Assembly: GCF_029784135.1 (NCBI RefSeq)
Contig: NC_073745.1
Coordinates: 166,495,649-166,559,648, forward strand
Reading direction: 5' to 3'
Source of the DNA: Toxorhynchites rutilus septentrionalis
Lineage: Eukaryota > Arthropoda > Insecta > Diptera > Culicidae
DNA length: 64,000 nucleotides
The translations under genes were made by a program, and so were the position numbers. The notes under the pieces were generated by a model that worked only from the letters and a program-made list of their open reading frames with translations, was not told the origin of the DNA and made no database searches. Below, piece by piece: positions 10,577-20,323 of this stretch. How positions within the stretch are numbered: position 1 is the stretch's first letter; each line of letters begins with the position of its first letter.

Positions 10577-10803
10577 ATATTTCAATTTTTTATGTAGACA
10601 GACTGACAGACAGACATAATTGTAGACATACAGTAGTCTGATCTTAATAATTAGTTTAATTGTGCACTCTTTTTGGATCCCTTAAAAGAATATCACTTCA
10701 CTGGGATCCAACAGGTACTAATTGTTATGTGTTGTACTCTTACCTCTAAGTGTTGTAGCGTCCTGTGAAACAAAAAAAAGGAGACCAACTCTAGGAAGCT
10801 CGA

Positions 10804-10878
10804 GTAACGCTTTCGGTTTCGAAGCTTTGATTTTACACCCCGGTATAGAAATGAAAGACGTAGTCCTACGTCAAAAAT
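10804..10878. repeat. Right half of the promoter-like unit, displaced by CR1
   Basis: GTAACGCTTTCGG through CCCGGTATAGAAATGAAAGA to CCTACGTCAAAAA repeats 48980-49058 with few changes. In the other copy it directly continues the sequence that stops here at 5961. At 10878/10879 it passes without a gap into the truncated I-element ORF1. Confidence 0.85.
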
Positions 10879-11612
10879 GTAGAACCAAGATCCAATTATG
10901 CCGAAACTGTGGACAAGCACACCCAGAACTAGGCAATGAAGAAACAGCCAAGAACTTCACTTGCAACGCTCCTGCCTTCTGTGTAAATTGCAGTGGCAAC
11001 CACCCTTCTACGAATAGAAAATGCCCCGCATGGGTTGCAGAGAACAATATTACCAAAGTGAGGGTAGACCAAGGAATATCGTACAAGGAAGCCAAACAAA
11101 GCTACCAGACCAAAGTAAATGGATCCTCGTACGCAAGCAAAGTCCAAGAGAGACTTAACTTAGTCCAAAGCACGGGATGCAATCGCTGTAAGTGCAACTG
11201 CACACAGCCCAACCCTACCCCAATCATCCAAACGGTTTCCACACCGATAGTTAACCAGCCAGACATTGAATTTACCATCTCCACTTCCGATTCCGAAACT
11301 GATTCAGAAATTCCCATGGAAACTGAATCAGCGAAATTAAATAAACGTAAGATCAAAAATTCAAAAACTTCAACTTCAGATGATTTCAAATCATCTGAAG
11401 ATGAAAATTTCCGCGTTAATGATAAAACAAGGAAAAGATATAAAAACCAACAACCAGAAATCTCTCAACCGGCCGCCCCACAACAGGCCGACCCTCAACC
11501 ATCCACTTCATACAAAACAGTACCCAATACGAATCGAACAATACCAAATTATTTAAAATTTGACCCTAGACTGAAGACCAAGACTTCCAAAGGTAACAAA
11601 CAGTCAAAATAA
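10879..11612 (+). pseudogene. 5'-truncated ORF1 (gag-like) of an I-type retrotransposon
   Basis: The frame from 10722 to 11612 is chimeric: its first ~52 codons are CR1 3' UTR and repeat. True homology begins at the second zinc knuckle (CRNCGQAHPEL...C, then CVNCSGNHPSTNRKC) and continues with the conserved block ENNITKVRVDQGISYKEAK, which matches the minus-strand ORF1 at 1-1086. The N-terminal half and first knuckle are missing, which is typical of incomplete target-primed reverse transcription. The C-terminal tail is acidic/Ser-rich and then basic. Stop at 11610-11612. Confidence 0.85.
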
Positions 11613-11663
11613 TTTCTGATATACCTCCTCCCAAATTAATTAAACCCTTCAAGAGCCTCCATA

Positions 11664-11846
11664 ACATTTCTTAAAATTCAACACTCCACACAAAAACAGT
11701 ACACCTGTTGTCCAAAATTCAACATCCAACCGAAAACTTGCCATTCAATGGAATTTGCGTGGGCTTAGTAGGTCAATGGATGAAATTAAATTAATGTTAG
11801 CTGAGGAGAAACATCTCCCACTAACACTTGCATTCCAAGAAGCCAG
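11664..11846 (+). pseudogene. I-type ORF2, N-terminal endonuclease segment
   Basis: A frame opens after a stop at 11661-11663 and reads IQWNLRGLSRSMDEIK and LAFQEA, the start of an AP endonuclease domain. No ATG precedes the conserved Asn segment in this copy. It stops at the BEL/Pao insertion. The reading frame continues in phase at 16347 on the other side. Confidence 0.85.
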
Positions 11847-12617
11847 TGTTGGGGCTGCAGTGGACTGTAATGCGCCGGTCGATAAGGGTGCTCGCGTTCC
11901 CAGCGGGAACCGAGCCGGGTGGGAGCAGGAACCGCTGTGTTCCTTCCCAGGAGGGCAACTGGGCCAGACTCCTTGGGTTGGCTTCGCCTCATGAAGCCAA
12001 CGTCGCAGCTGGACTGGACTAGCATGGCTAGCAGCAATCGCTTGAACTCGATGAGCCTTGAGAAAGGCTTTCTCTTGTAAACTCTATTTACTCTTTTTAT
12101 TGCGGCAGAGATGGAGGACTGGATGTTCCGGCGGTCGGACGCAAACACCGGAGACTATGACTAATTACACTTTCATTTTTATTTACACTGTTTCTCTTTG
12201 TATTTCAAATTTATAATTCACTGTGATCTTCACACTCTGATGGTTTGGTAGCGACTGATGCGCTCCGCTGTGGGCGCATTACTTTTATGGAGTAGCACCG
12301 AAACGATCTTCTTCTTGCCGGCGGTGCAACTTCTTACTGCCGACGGTGCAGTTTCATTGCTGCTGCTGCAGCTGCTGATGTTGTTTTCTTCCTCTTTCTG
12401 CTGGTCTCCGATTTACACTGCACCACGGCTCACGCAAAACTGAATCCAGTGCCGCGACAAGCATTGCATTTTTATGCCGTCGAGCACAGCGTGCTTTAGC
12501 GATGGCTGGCTCATAGTTGCAATGTGGGAGGGGTAACTCGTGGTGTGTGGTGTGGTGTGCAAATTCTGCATGCCGCGAGATGCTGTCACTTCAGTTCGGT
12601 CGGTGTGGAACTGAACA
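11847..12617 (-). repeat. 3' LTR of the BEL/Pao element
   Basis: 771 bp, TG...CA ends on both strands, identical to 15571-16341 apart from one base noticed. Includes a CTGCTGCTGCAGCTGCTG stretch near 12360. On the minus strand it is the downstream LTR because gag lies between it and the PBS-bearing LTR. Confidence 0.95.
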
Positions 12618-12626
12618 TTCTCCCCC
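12618..12626 (-). other. Polypurine tract of the BEL/Pao element
   Basis: On the minus strand GGGGGAGAA immediately precedes the 3' LTR, the expected place for plus-strand DNA priming. Confidence 0.7.
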
Positions 12627-12656
12627 AGGCAAAAAGTGGAAGATTCGGAAGTAAGG

Positions 12657-15302
12657 TTATTGGCTATAGGCAAAGGTGCAAGTTTGTGTGTTGGTCATCT
12701 TTGGATATCCACTATTCTTAACTTCGATATGGTATAACTGGGTGGATAACTCAAATAATGGTAATGACGTTGAATAGTACACTTCTTCAAAATTATTTTC
12801 ACACTCTTTACTCCAGCTCATACACTCTTTGGGAGGAATCGTTTTAAGTGGATGTTTCATTTCGAATGGTAGCTGAGAATTGCTGATTCGATTACCTACT
12901 TGTAGCAGATCCTTGTCTAGAAACGGTCTCGAATTGTTTAGACGGTGGTTGGACTCTTCTGACACGATACACTCGATCTCCTTCGCAAATTCTTGGTGTT
13001 GAACAGTTTGGTGGGGAAGGAACTTTAACAAATCAGGAGGATCATTGCGCTCATCAATTTCACGACGATGTCCGAGTTCCTCGCACTCGTTTTCACGTAA
13101 CTCTCTGGCAGATTGTTCTCGTGATACGGCATCCGCAGGGTTCTGGTCTGTTCGAAAATCTGCCAGCTGAGAAGCGTTGTCTCTTAATGGAAGATGAACG
13201 ATGAAACGACCACTGTCATCTCGACGATAGGTTGCAGCAAACTGTGCTTCACATTGCTCCTCTTCGGACGATGGAATATTTTCTGGTGACACACTTTCCA
13301 CTTCCCAAAATTTCTGAATAAGCTTCTCGACTGGATCAACACTAACAGCACAAGAACGTATCGCTAAATTGGAAGAGGAACTTTCAAGCAGCTTGCCTCC
13401 AACCAGCCATCCCAGTTGGGAGTCATAAAGGCTAGGGAGATCGTCCTTCAGTTTCAAACACCCTTGTTTCATGATATCGTAAAACCAATCCATTCCAATA
13501 AGCAAATCAACTTGGCTGGGCTCATGGAAGGATGGATCAGCCAGTTGCAGACCTGGAGGAAGTTCCCAATTTTGCAGATTTATTTTCACCGACGGAATGT
13601 GACCAGTAATTTTCGGGGAGACCAAACAATTAATGATGAAGGAATAATCACTGCATTTAGAGTGGACGTGTACGGAACATTTTTGCTTAATCGTTGACCT
13701 TACACTGCCTATGCCTGTTATCGGGACACTTACTTCTTCCACATCGATGCCAAGTGAGGTGACGAATGATTGGGTTATGAAACTCACCTGGGAACCGCAG
13801 TCTAGCAGGGCTTTGCACACACGAGGACGTTGCTGATGATCATAAACATCAACGAGGGCAGTGAGCAACACCACCTGACTTGCTGAATTCTTCGGGTTGT
13901 TGGAGTGTGCTGCTGTTACCGATAGCTGGTGATCGGCATTCACGATAGATTCTGCAACCTTGCTTGGGCCCGGAACCGCAGGATTCGGCATCGCTGGGGG
14001 GCACTTCACTTCAATGTCTTCATCCGAAGGGCACGGTGAGCTGGCACGGCTCTCCAAATGAAGTAATGTATGGTGTCTCTTGTTGCACTTGAAACACGAT
14101 TTATTTGAACGGCAGTTCTTTACGCTGTGTCCACGCCTTAAGCAGTTAAAGCAGACATTTTTCTCCCTGACTTTGGACAGCCGGTCACTCACAGTGAGGC
14201 TGTTGAACCACGAACACTTGAACGTTGGATGGGCTTCTTTACACATTTCACATCGCTGATCCGACGTTGTTGCTGTGTTGACTCTTGGAATGCTTTGTTT
14301 TCCTGTGGGTTGCTTCGCTATCGGTCGATGGAATCCAGATTCTTCACAAGAACCATGGCATCTCTCCAGAACTGAGACGTGGTCCTTCAAAAATTGGATG
14401 GTGTTCTCGTAGGTAGGTAGTTCTCCACGCTTGATGGTGGACTCCCACTGCTTCTTTGTTGTAGCATCCAATGCACGGGCGATCAGATGAATGACGATAA
14501 GTTCCGATACTCCGGTGAACTGTTGGTTGAGGAACTTCAAATTCTGCACGTGACAACTGATGGACTCAACCAGCGATCGTAGCTCAACATAATCCTCTTT
14601 CTCCAATTTCTTCGTTCCGAGTAAACCAGCGATATGAATGTCAATCATTCGCCGCTTGTCCTCAAATCGTTCTTCCAATAGCTGCCAGGCGTGCTCGTAG
14701 TTTCCATCGCTGATTGTTTTTACGTCGATCAATCCTGCTGCGTCACCAACGAGAGCTTTCTCAAGATGATACAGCTTTATTCGCGGTACTTCGTTGGTGC
14801 GATCCACAGCGTCTCGAAACATGATCTTGAATTTTTCCCAGTTCTCGTACCTTCCGTCAAACGTGGGAATGGCACGAGGAAGGGACTGCTGGATCACGAC
14901 GGGTTGTTGATTTACAGCTAATGGCATCGCTTGTTGAAGGTGATTCGGTGGAGGTGCGGTCAAATTCTCAAGCCAGGTTTCGAGAATGGTTGACACCTCT
15001 TCGTGTAGCGTTTCGAAATGCAGGAATTTTACATCTTGATCCTCTCGCTGGTTGGGTGGAATACTTGCCATAACTTGTTGGTGATATTGGTGGTACTCGG
15101 TGTAAGCAGTTTCCACCTTCCTGATGTAGACTTTCACTTGAGCAGAAGTAAGCTCAGTCTGGTCCACTTGGCTCAAAATGTTCTTGATACGCGTGACGTT
15201 GCCTTGTGCTGTGCCACGCATATGGATCAACATGCTCAGTGTTGCTTCTGCATCTTCTGCGTCCTTTGCGGACGGCTTAACTGGCGTTCTTTTCGTTGTC
15301 AT
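12657..15302 (-). CDS. BEL/Pao gag-protease with residual pol, 881 residues
   Basis: ATG at 15302-15300; a GTG-starting extension of three codons is not needed. Residues ~1-340 are a BEL-type gag (IPTFDGRYENWEKFKIMF). At ~350-415 come zinc knuckles CEMCKEAHPTFKC, CFNCLRRGHSVKNC and CFKCNKRHHTLLH. At ~498 is an aspartic protease motif ALLDCGSQVSF, where the usual D-S/T-G is D-C-G. After LIGMDWFYD and QLGWLVGG the frame reaches the pol start (DDSGRFIVHLPLRD) and then jumps to FRTDQNPADAVSREQ, which in complete elements lies after RNase H. It then ends in unrelated-looking pol-derived sequence. The frame stays open across the deletion. Confidence 0.88.
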   Translation of the reverse strand: MTTKRTPVKPSAKDAEDAEATLSMLIHMRGTAQGNVTRIKNILSQVDQTELTSAQVKVYIRKVETAYTEYHQYHQQVMASIPPNQREDQDVKFLHFETLHEEVSTILETWLENLTAPPPNHLQQAMPLAVNQQPVVIQQSLPRAIPTFDGRYENWEKFKIMFRDAVDRTNEVPRIKLYHLEKALVGDAAGLIDVKTISDGNYEHAWQLLEERFEDKRRMIDIHIAGLLGTKKLEKEDYVELRSLVESISCHVQNLKFLNQQFTGVSELIVIHLIARALDATTKKQWESTIKRGELPTYENTIQFLKDHVSVLERCHGSCEESGFHRPIAKQPTGKQSIPRVNTATTSDQRCEMCKEAHPTFKCSWFNSLTVSDRLSKVREKNVCFNCLRRGHSVKNCRSNKSCFKCNKRHHTLLHLESRASSPCPSDEDIEVKCPPAMPNPAVPGPSKVAESIVNADHQLSVTAAHSNNPKNSASQVVLLTALVDVYDHQQRPRVCKALLDCGSQVSFITQSFVTSLGIDVEEVSVPITGIGSVRSTIKQKCSVHVHSKCSDYSFIINCLVSPKITGHIPSVKINLQNWELPPGLQLADPSFHEPSQVDLLIGMDWFYDIMKQGCLKLKDDLPSLYDSQLGWLVGGKLLESSSSNLAIRSCAVSVDPVEKLIQKFWEVESVSPENIPSSEEEQCEAQFAATYRRDDSGRFIVHLPLRDNASQLADFRTDQNPADAVSREQSARELRENECEELGHRREIDERNDPPDLLKFLPHQTVQHQEFAKEIECIVSEESNHRLNNSRPFLDKDLLQVGNRISNSQLPFEMKHPLKTIPPKECMSWSKECENNFEEVYYSTSLPLFELSTQLYHIEVKNSGYPKMTNTQTCTFAYSQ

Positions 15303-15543
15303 TTTGCTCACTTATTGTCTCTTGGAAATAACTTCACTCACTTTTGTTCAGTTTGTATTTTTCACTCGCTTTTAAGCCTTTGTTTTTGCTCACTTTTTTC
15401 GAATTTTCTCCGTGTTTGCTTCCGATCCCTCACATCCACTCCACACTGCGCAGCAACGATGTTCATTCGTCGGATGACGAACCAAAACGATGGTGGATTT
15501 TTCCACCAGAACGATGACACATCCGGACACTCGACACACTTGA

Positions 15544-15563
15544 GAATCCGGTTCGAAGGACCA
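15544..15563 (-). other. Primer binding site, tRNA-Tyr type
   Basis: Seven bases inside the 5' LTR, the minus strand reads TGGTCCTTCGAACCGGATTC. This is complementary to the 3' end of insect tRNA-Tyr as I remember it (…GGCTCGAAGGACCA) with one mismatch. The identity of the primer should be checked against mosquito tRNA genes. Confidence 0.7.
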
Positions 15564-15570
15564 ATTAATA

Positions 15571-16341
15571 TGTTGGGGCTGCAGTGGACTGTAATGCGCC
15601 GGTCGATAAGGGTGCTCGCGTTCCCAGCGGGAACCGAGCCGGGTGGGAGCAGGAACCGCTGTGTTCCTTCCCAGGAGGGCAACTGGGCCAGACTCCTTGG
15701 GTTGGCTTCGCCTCATGAAGCCAACGTCGCAGCTGGACTGGACTAGCATGGCTAGCAGCAATCGCTTGAACTCGATGAGCCTTGAGAAAGGCTTTCTCTT
15801 GTAAACTCTATTTACTCTTTTTATTGCGGCAGAGATGGAGGACTGGATGTTCCGGCGGTGGGACGCAAACACCGGAGACTATGACTAATTACACTTTCAT
15901 TTTTATTTACACTGTTTCTCTTTGTATTTCAAATTTATAATTCACTGTGATCTTCACACTCTGATGGTTTGGTAGCGACTGATGCGCTCCGCTGTGGGCG
16001 CATTACTTTTATGGAGTAGCACCGAAACGATCTTCTTCTTGCCGGCGGTGCAACTTCTTACTGCCGACGGTGCAGTTTCATTGCTGCTGCTGCAGCTGCT
16101 GATGTTGTTTTCTTCCTCTTTCTGCTGGTCTCCGATTTACACTGCACCACGGCTCACGCAAAACTGAATCCAGTGCCGCGACAAGCATTGCATTTTTATG
16201 CCGTCGAGCACAGCGTGCTTTAGCGATGGCTGGCTCATAGTTGCAATGTGGGAGGGGTAACTCGTGGTGTGTGGTGTGGTGTGCAAATTCTGCATGCCGC
16301 GAGATGCTGTCACTTCAGTTCGGTCGGTGTGGAACTGAACA
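15571..16341 (-). repeat. 5' LTR of the BEL/Pao element
   Basis: 771 bp, the same length as the other LTR. It holds the element's promoter by position. It is adjacent to the PBS and followed by the 5-bp target duplication at 16342-16346. Confidence 0.95.
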
Positions 16342-16346
16342 GCCAG

Positions 16347-19300
16347 AGTGACTAAGATTTCACCTGATTTTAATCTTTCACTACAAGGTAAATACAAATG
16401 GTACTTCCGTGAGGGACTAACCTCACGCCAGGGTGGAGTATGCCTTGCTGTTTTGAGCCATCTCCCACATACCCTCATCCAAATTTCATCACAGTTACAG
16501 ATATGCGCAATCCAACTCACGGGACCGTTACGGTTAACCCTCGCTTCTATATACATTTCCCCAACGCATAGTAACAGTAATTTGGAAGCAGAAATGAACA
16601 ATGCCATTCAACAATTACCACACCCTTTCATAATCATGGGTGATTTTAACGCCTACCATACTGTATGGGGTGGCCAAAGATGCAATTTAAGAGGTAACAT
16701 TATTTTAAAAATCGTTGAACAACTTAACCTCATCATCCTGAACGACTTCCAACATACTCGTATGGATGAACACTCTGGCTCTACTTCTTCAATTGATTTA
16801 ACGATTACCTCATGGGACCTTGCGCCCAGAGTCAGATGGTGTGTCGATGATGATCTAAGAGGAAGTGATCATTTTCCCATTCACATCCGAACACTGACCA
16901 GTAATCCAAAAATCCTCCTGCGAAGGAGATGGTTGTACCAATTTGCCGACTGGGATGGTTTCGAATCAACCATTTCGCATCTGTTACCTGCACAGGGTAA
17001 CTATTCAGTAGAGGAGTTTTCCCAAGCCGTTTTCGCAGCAGCGAAAGCTAATATACCCCGCACTAATGGTATCTCCGGCCGGAAGGCAGTCCCATGGTGG
17101 AATAATGATGTCAAACAGGCCATTAAATCCAGAAGAAAAGCGCTAAGGAAGCTTAGAAGACAACTGGACGGTAGTGAGACAAAAGTACTTGCCCTAGCTG
17201 ATTTTCAATCTACTAGAGCTAGAGCAAGGAAAATTATAGCGGAAGCTAAACAAAATAGCTGGCTTAAATTTCTTGATAGTTTTTGCCCTCAGACAACTTC
17301 TAGTGAACTGTGGAGCAAGGTTAATGCAATCAGTGGCAAAAAAAGATCGCGAGGCTATTCCATTATGATCAATGGTACCACTACCGATGATCCCGGAACC
17401 ATTGCTGAACATTTTGCTAGTACTTCTGCCACCTCCAACTACAAAAGCGACTTCAAAGCTCGTAAAACTGCCGCGGAGACTACAGAGTTTCCCTCGGACT
17501 CAGGGGAACCTCATATTTACAATATCAGGTTCTCTATGAAAGAAATGTTGTGGTCCATTAGTAAGTCCAAGGGCAAATCAGCCGGACCAGACGAAATAGA
17601 ATACAGCATGTTAAAACATTTACCTTTCCACGTCAAAACGTCGCTGCTCCAAATTTATAATAACCTTTGGGCTAGCAAATGTTTCCCCGACTCATGGAAG
17701 GAAGGGCTAGTCATCCCCATCCCTAAACCGATGGAGAAAAAACCACTAGCCACTAGTTTTCGACCCATCACCCTTCTCAATTGCCTAGGTAAGGTCTTCG
17801 AGAGAATGATCAAACGGAGATTGATGACAAACCTTGAAGAACGTCATCTCCTGGACAACATGCTTTTCGTCAAGGCAATGGTACCAACACGTATTTCAGT
17901 CAACTTGATCAACACCTTCACGTGATCACGCGAGACCACCTCCACGGGGAACTCGCTCTGTTGGACATATCCAAAGCCTACGATACAACCTGGAGATATA
18001 ATATCTTGGACCAACTCCATCAATGGGGTATCGAAGGTAATTTGTTCGAGATAATTCGCAGTTTTCTACAAAATCGTAGCTTCAAAGTTCTTCTCGGAGG
18101 AGTCACCTCCACCAGTAAACTGCAAGAAAATGGAGTGCCACAGGGTTCTGTGCTATCGGTTGCTCTTTTCCTGATAGCGATGCAATCATTATTTGATGCC
18201 ATACCCCAAAATATTGACGCTTTGCTATACGCAGATGATATTCTGCTAATTTCAAAAAACTCATTCCCAGTACTAGCAAGAAGAAGACTTCAGGAAGGAA
18301 TCTCGTCTGTTAATAACTGGGCGAATTCCGTGGGATTTAGGATCTCAGCTGAAAAATCTCAAGTTCTTCATTGCTGCAACAATAAGCGTCACAGGAAAAA
18401 ACTACGTTCTTATCTTCTGAACGGTAGTTCCATTAAACGAGTCAATTCTGCACGAATTCTCGGTGTAATGGTGGACAAAAAACTCACGTTCAATAAACAT
18501 ATAAAGAGTACAATATCGGACATTAAAAACCGCCTTAACTTAGTTAGCGTTATAAGCGGTCGAAGCCGAACAGGATCCCGCAAAACTATCTTCAACATTG
18601 GAAGAAGCTTAGTCTATTCCAAACTTACTTACGGTATTGAACTCTTTAGCCGTGCCACCTGGAAAACGCTTGAAGAACTGAGGCCTAGCTATCAAAAGAT
18701 AATAAGACTAGCATCAGGGGCCTTTAGAACTAGTCCAAGTAAAGCGTTACTCGCTGAGTCAGGCAATTTACCCTTCAAATTGTTCCTCACGAGATTCTAC
18801 AGCACGCGCGCGATACGAACGCTCGAGAAACATCCAACATTTGAATCCTCTCTTGTGAGAGTGAATAACTGGTTGCAGGATACATGCCGAACCACTCTTC
18901 CAACGATTGCACCAATTCCCATTATTAACCTTCGACCATGGTATAAACGGGAACCTCAGATTGATTGGTCAATTAAAAACTCTGTGCGAGCTGGTGAAAA
19001 CAGCAGCATTGTTTTGGCCATTTTCAACAACCACATCCACAGTAAATACCTTTTTCACCACAAGATCTTTACAGATGGATCCTTTGATGGTTTACAAGTA
19101 GGTATCGGCATTTTTGCTAATAACCTGCAAGTTAAGTTCCAACTCCCAAGTATCTGTTCGGTATTTTCAGCTGAATTAGCGGCACTTTTTATCGCTACAT
19201 CAAAGTGCGAACACAACAGAAAGACGGTTATTTTCACCGATTCTGCTAGCGCGCTTCTTGCTCTTGAGAGCGGAAGTAGCAAACATCCATGGGTACTCGC

Positions 19301-19838
19301 AATTGAAGAGAAAACTGCCCAAAATGATATCACCTTCTGCTGGATCCTAGGTCACTGTGGAATCCGCGGTAACGAAGAGGCTGATCGCCTAGCCAAAGAA
19401 GGGAGAACATCCGAACTATGGAGCACAAGCGTCCCATCTGATGATATAATCAGATGGGTTAACTCATCTCTGATGACGTGCTGGGAGAACGAATGGAACA
19501 TCTGCAGAGATACTTTTTTGAGAAAAATTAAAAACACTACCCACCCTTGGATGGATAGAAACCAAAGATCTTTTCAAGTATGTCTAACACGTCTTCGTAT
19601 TGGACATACCAAATTAACGCACAGGTTCTTGGTTGAAAAAACCGAACCACCCATTTGTAATACCTGTAACGTCAGACTGACCGTAGAACATTTTCTACTT
19701 ATCTGCCCACGTTACAACCTTATGAGAACTAAGTTTCAGATAGCTGACAACCCAAGGACAGCCCTAGCAAGAGATAACTTGGAGGAGGACAAATTACTGC
19801 ATTTCCTGAAGGAGACGGATCTTTTGGAGCTTATTTAA
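16347..19838 (+). pseudogene. I-type ORF2: endonuclease, reverse transcriptase, RNase H; frameshifted
   Basis: Continues the endonuclease from 11846 in phase (VTKISPDFNLSLQGKY; GDFNAYHTVWGG; SDHFPIHIR). RT: GPDEIEYSMLKHLP, FRPITLLNCLGKVFERM, DISKAYDTTWR, GVPQGSVLS, LYADDILLIS. RNase H: FTDGSFDGLQVG, VFSAELAAL, FTDSASALLAL, LGHCGIRGNEEADRLAKEG. A Cys-rich tail (CNTCNVRLTVEHFLLIC) follows. A one-base loss near 17864-17870 shifts the frame: the first part runs to a stop at about 17925 and the rest resumes in another phase from ~17870. EN-RT-RNase H order plus a zinc-knuckle ORF1 fits the I group (I/Loner-like). Inactivated by both the BEL insertion and the frameshift. Confidence 0.88.
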
Positions 19839-20015
19839 CCAATATACAATTATTTACTATATGTTACAGACTTAACCACATCATTCATACTAACACCTAA
19901 TGCTTGTGAGCTAATATATGTGTTACCAACGTATTACATATGTTAGGTCACACACATTTTATTTATAAAAAAAATTAATAAATATATAAAAAAAAAACAA
20001 AAAACAAAAAAAAAA
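19839..20015 (+). mobile_element. 3' UTR and A-rich tail of the I-type element
   Basis: Short AT-rich trailer ending in an A-rich tract with C interruptions at 19985-20015. It is directly followed by the upstream region of the R4-type element. Target duplications could not be defined because the 5' end is truncated in an A-rich stretch. Confidence 0.6.
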
Positions 20016-20323
20016 CTCGTTCTCAAATTTCTCAAATGTTCTCAAATGTTCTCAAATGGGGATCAACACTAGGGTAGGAGCCTACCTGTTGGTCTCAAAT
20101 GTTCCTATCTCACGCCTCCACGAAGATCATATGACGACATTTTTAGATCGGGCGTGAACTGGAAACACACACCTGGTCTTGGCTCCGAGAACGGGTGTCG
20201 AAAGTGGCTAAGTGAGGGGGTGCGAGCGAGTCAGAGCGCTATATCTCTCCCGGGGAAGGCCTCCCGGGTCATGGAGGCCTTGCCAACCCGCTGTCTCCCG
20301 GGCAAAGGAGATACACCCAGAAA
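20016..20323 (+). mobile_element. 5' region of the R4/Dong-type element
   Basis: Begins with short repeats of TTCTCAAATG (20020-20060, again near 20095) and becomes GC-rich before the ATG at 20324. The true 5' boundary is not visible. Confidence 0.45.

Larger units (their letters stand above)
5962..10803 (+). mobile_element. CR1/T1-like non-LTR retrotransposon, apparently full length
   Basis: About 4.84 kb. The left boundary is set by comparison with the second copy of the invaded unit (48508-49058): homology stops after GCTCAAAATCT at 5961 and resumes at GTAACGCTTTCGG near 10804. It contains a ~690-bp 5' UTR, two ORFs and a ~220-bp 3' UTR ending without a poly(A) tract. About ten bases of the target (CGGTCTCCGG in the intact copy) are altered at the right junction, so any target duplication is unclear. 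Confidence 0.8.
11847..16341 (-). mobile_element. BEL/Pao LTR retrotransposon, internally deleted
   Basis: 4495 bp bounded by two 771-bp LTRs and by a 5-bp target duplication GCCAG (11842-11846 and 16342-16346). The LTRs begin TGTTGGGG and end CTGAACA on the plus strand. Transcription runs on the minus strand. It has a primer binding site (15544-15563), a purine tract (12618-12626) and one long gag-protease ORF. The reverse transcriptase core, RNase H core and integrase are absent, so it must be a non-autonomous derivative. I found one difference between the LTRs (C at 12136 versus G in the other), so the insertion is recent. Confidence 0.93.

Noticed and set aside
10722..11612. A single 296-codon ORF
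   Set aside because: It has no ATG at the start and is a chance fusion of CR1 3' UTR, satellite-unit DNA and truncated I-type ORF1; only the last part is coding-derived.
15018..15746. 242-codon plus-strand ORF
   Set aside because: Antisense of the BEL/Pao gag start, leader and LTR.
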